A stretch of 5,819 bases of DNA from DATFQI01 sp035264365. Lineage in GTDB: Bacteria > Actinomycetota > Thermoleophilia > Solirubrobacterales > Solirubrobacteraceae. The notes beneath the pieces are model-generated. The model was not told where the DNA came from. It searched no databases and was given only the letters and a program-made list of their open reading frames with translations. The position numbers and the translations under genes were made by a program. Shown piece after piece: positions 5,066 through 5,819 of this stretch; the stretch's first letter is position 1; each line of letters starts with the position of its first letter. The stretch is from contig DATFQI010000037.1 of the NCBI GenBank assembly GCA_035264365.1, positions 1-5,819 on the forward strand, written 5' to 3'.

Positions 5066-5090
5066 ACCGGTCGATGTCGTGGTTACCGGT
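5066..5090. promoter_or_regulatory. Paired ACCGGT palindromes upstream of the hydrolase, possible operator
   Basis: ACCGGT occurs at 5066-5071 and 5085-5090, a centre-to-centre spacing of 19 bases. The first touches the -10-like element of the hydrolase and the second overlaps the merR stop codon. MerR proteins bind dyads within 19-20-bp promoter spacers, so this is a possible site for the adjacent regulator. The flanks do not extend the symmetry, which weakens the case. Confidence 0.2.
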
Positions 5091-5819
5091 CCGACGGACC
5101 ATGCAGGCGCTCGAGCGTGCGCTCGGTGGCGGCATCCATGGCCAGTCCGAACATGGCGTGCAGGGACTCGGCGGCGAGCGGCCGCAGGCGCTCGAGCGCC
5201 TCCGAGACCTCCGGCCAGCGCTCCTCCGGGCGCCCGGCGGCCTCGAACGGCGCCCAGACCGCCTCGACGAACAGCTTCAGGTAGGCGCGGGCGATGCTGT
5301 CCGCGTGCTCGCGCAGGCTGCCGGCCACCTCGAGCGCCTGCTGGGGCGAGATCCCGATCCCGGCCATCTCCGTGCTGGCCCGCGCCAGCGTCGGCGAGAC
5401 CTCCTCGAAGCGCCCGTCGCCGAGCGGTCGCATGATCCCCAGCTCCAGCGCCCGCTCCAGCAGCGCGGGGTCGCTGGACCCCCAGCGCTCGGCCAGCTCG
5501 TCGGCGGAGATCACCTCCGGCGGCTCGCGCTCGCCGAACGGCGCACGCAGCGCGCGCGAGAAGCGCAGCGCCGCGGTGCTCGAGCCGGCGCCCTCGAGCA
5601 GCCGCCGGATCAGCTCGAGGCTGAACCCGTCGGCCTGCATCCCCTGGATCAGCTCCAGCCGCGCGACGTGCTCAGGGCCGTAGTAGCCGGTGCGCCCGCG
5701 CACCTCGGGCGGCGGCAGCAGCCCGCGCGACTGGTGGGCGCGCACGTTGCGCACCGTCATCCCGGTGCGCTGGGCGAGCTGGTCGATCGTGAGGTCGGCG
5801 GTCGCCTCGATGGGCGGGA
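5083..5819 (-). CDS. MerR-family transcriptional regulator, 5'-truncated by window edge
   Basis: The visible part is 244 residues with the stop (TAA) at 5083-5085 and no start codon before the right edge. The first ATG in frame (5760) falls inside the DNA-binding domain, so it is not the start: the frame before it reads LTIDQLAQRTG, the first half of the MerR helix-turn-helix, continuing as MTVRNVRAHQSRGLLPPP and the wing segment with GYYGPEHVARLELI. Only a few residues are probably missing. The long C-terminal part (about 150 residues) is helical, rich in Ala/Leu/Glu, and has no cysteine cluster, so it is not a metal or redox sensor of the classic type. It probably binds an organic ligand or partner. 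It is the first gene of a same-strand run with the hydrolase (30-base gap) and the TSUP transporter, and may regulate them. Confidence 0.9.
   Translation of the reverse strand, partial: PPIEATADLTIDQLAQRTGMTVRNVRAHQSRGLLPPPEVRGRTGYYGPEHVARLELIQGMQADGFSLELIRRLLEGAGSSTAALRFSRALRAPFGEREPPEVISADELAERWGSSDPALLERALELGIMRPLGDGRFEEVSPTLARASTEMAGIGISPQQALEVAGSLREHADSIARAYLKLFVEAVWAPFEAAGRPEERWPEVSEALERLRPLAAESLHAMFGLAMDAATERTLERLHGPSDR

Noticed and set aside
4150..5067. GTG at 5067 as the hydrolase start.
   Set aside because: It would place the -10-like TACCTT within the coding region and add residues (YLRP) with no family support; ATG 5052 fits a leaderless start better, though this is not proven.
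5083..5760. ATG at 5760 as the start of the MerR gene.
   Set aside because: It would cut the helix-turn-helix in half; the preceding in-frame codons encode its first helix (LTIDQLAQRTG).

Overview
The window is about 70% or more G+C, with a strong third-position G/C bias, several promoters placed almost directly against start codons, and a signal-peptide/Gly-X-Y protein of a kind I associate with soil actinobacteria of the Thermoleophilia (Solirubrobacterales: Solirubrobacter, Conexibacter, Patulibacter). That placement is inference from gene style, not from a marker gene. Both edges cut through genes.

Layout. (1) 1-1227, + strand: the C-terminal ~408 residues of an acyl-CoA synthetase (AMP-forming, FadD-type); its N-terminus is off the left edge. 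(2) 1235-1273: a long GC hairpin between two convergent genes, probably a shared terminator. (3) 1285-2390, - strand: a two-gene operon of a small lipoprotein followed, through a TGATG stop/start overlap, by a secreted collagen-like protein. It has a clear Shine-Dalgarno sequence, and two 11-bp direct repeats lie 60-81 bases upstream of its start. (4) 2391-2761, 371 bases without an intact gene: this holds the operon's 5' region, a decayed SnoaL/NTF2-like gene remnant on the + strand with an in-frame TAG, an 18-bp perfect palindrome, and the promoter of the next gene. (5) 2762-3379, + strand: an acVLRF1-family peptidyl-tRNA hydrolase with a GTG start. (6) 3372-4124, - strand: a TauE/SafE (TSUP) membrane transporter whose stop overlaps the acVLRF1 stop by 8 bp. 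(7) 4150-5052, - strand: an alpha/beta hydrolase with a complete Ser-Asp-His triad. (8) 5083-5819, - strand: a MerR-family regulator whose 5' end is off the right edge.

How the parts fit. MerR, hydrolase and TSUP transporter run in the same direction with gaps of 30 and 25 bases, so they may be co-transcribed; the hydrolase and the transporter also each have a candidate leaderless promoter in those gaps. acVLRF1 is a translation-rescue gene that seems functionally independent of its neighbours. The lipoprotein and collagen-like protein are both exported and translationally coupled, so they probably act together at the cell surface. I do not see a complete new defence, mobile or biosynthetic system. 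The most original material is the lipoprotein/collagen-like operon with its 11-bp repeats, the recently broken SnoaL-like remnant, and the repeated leaderless-start architecture. No tRNA, rRNA, CRISPR array, insertion sequence or replication origin was found.
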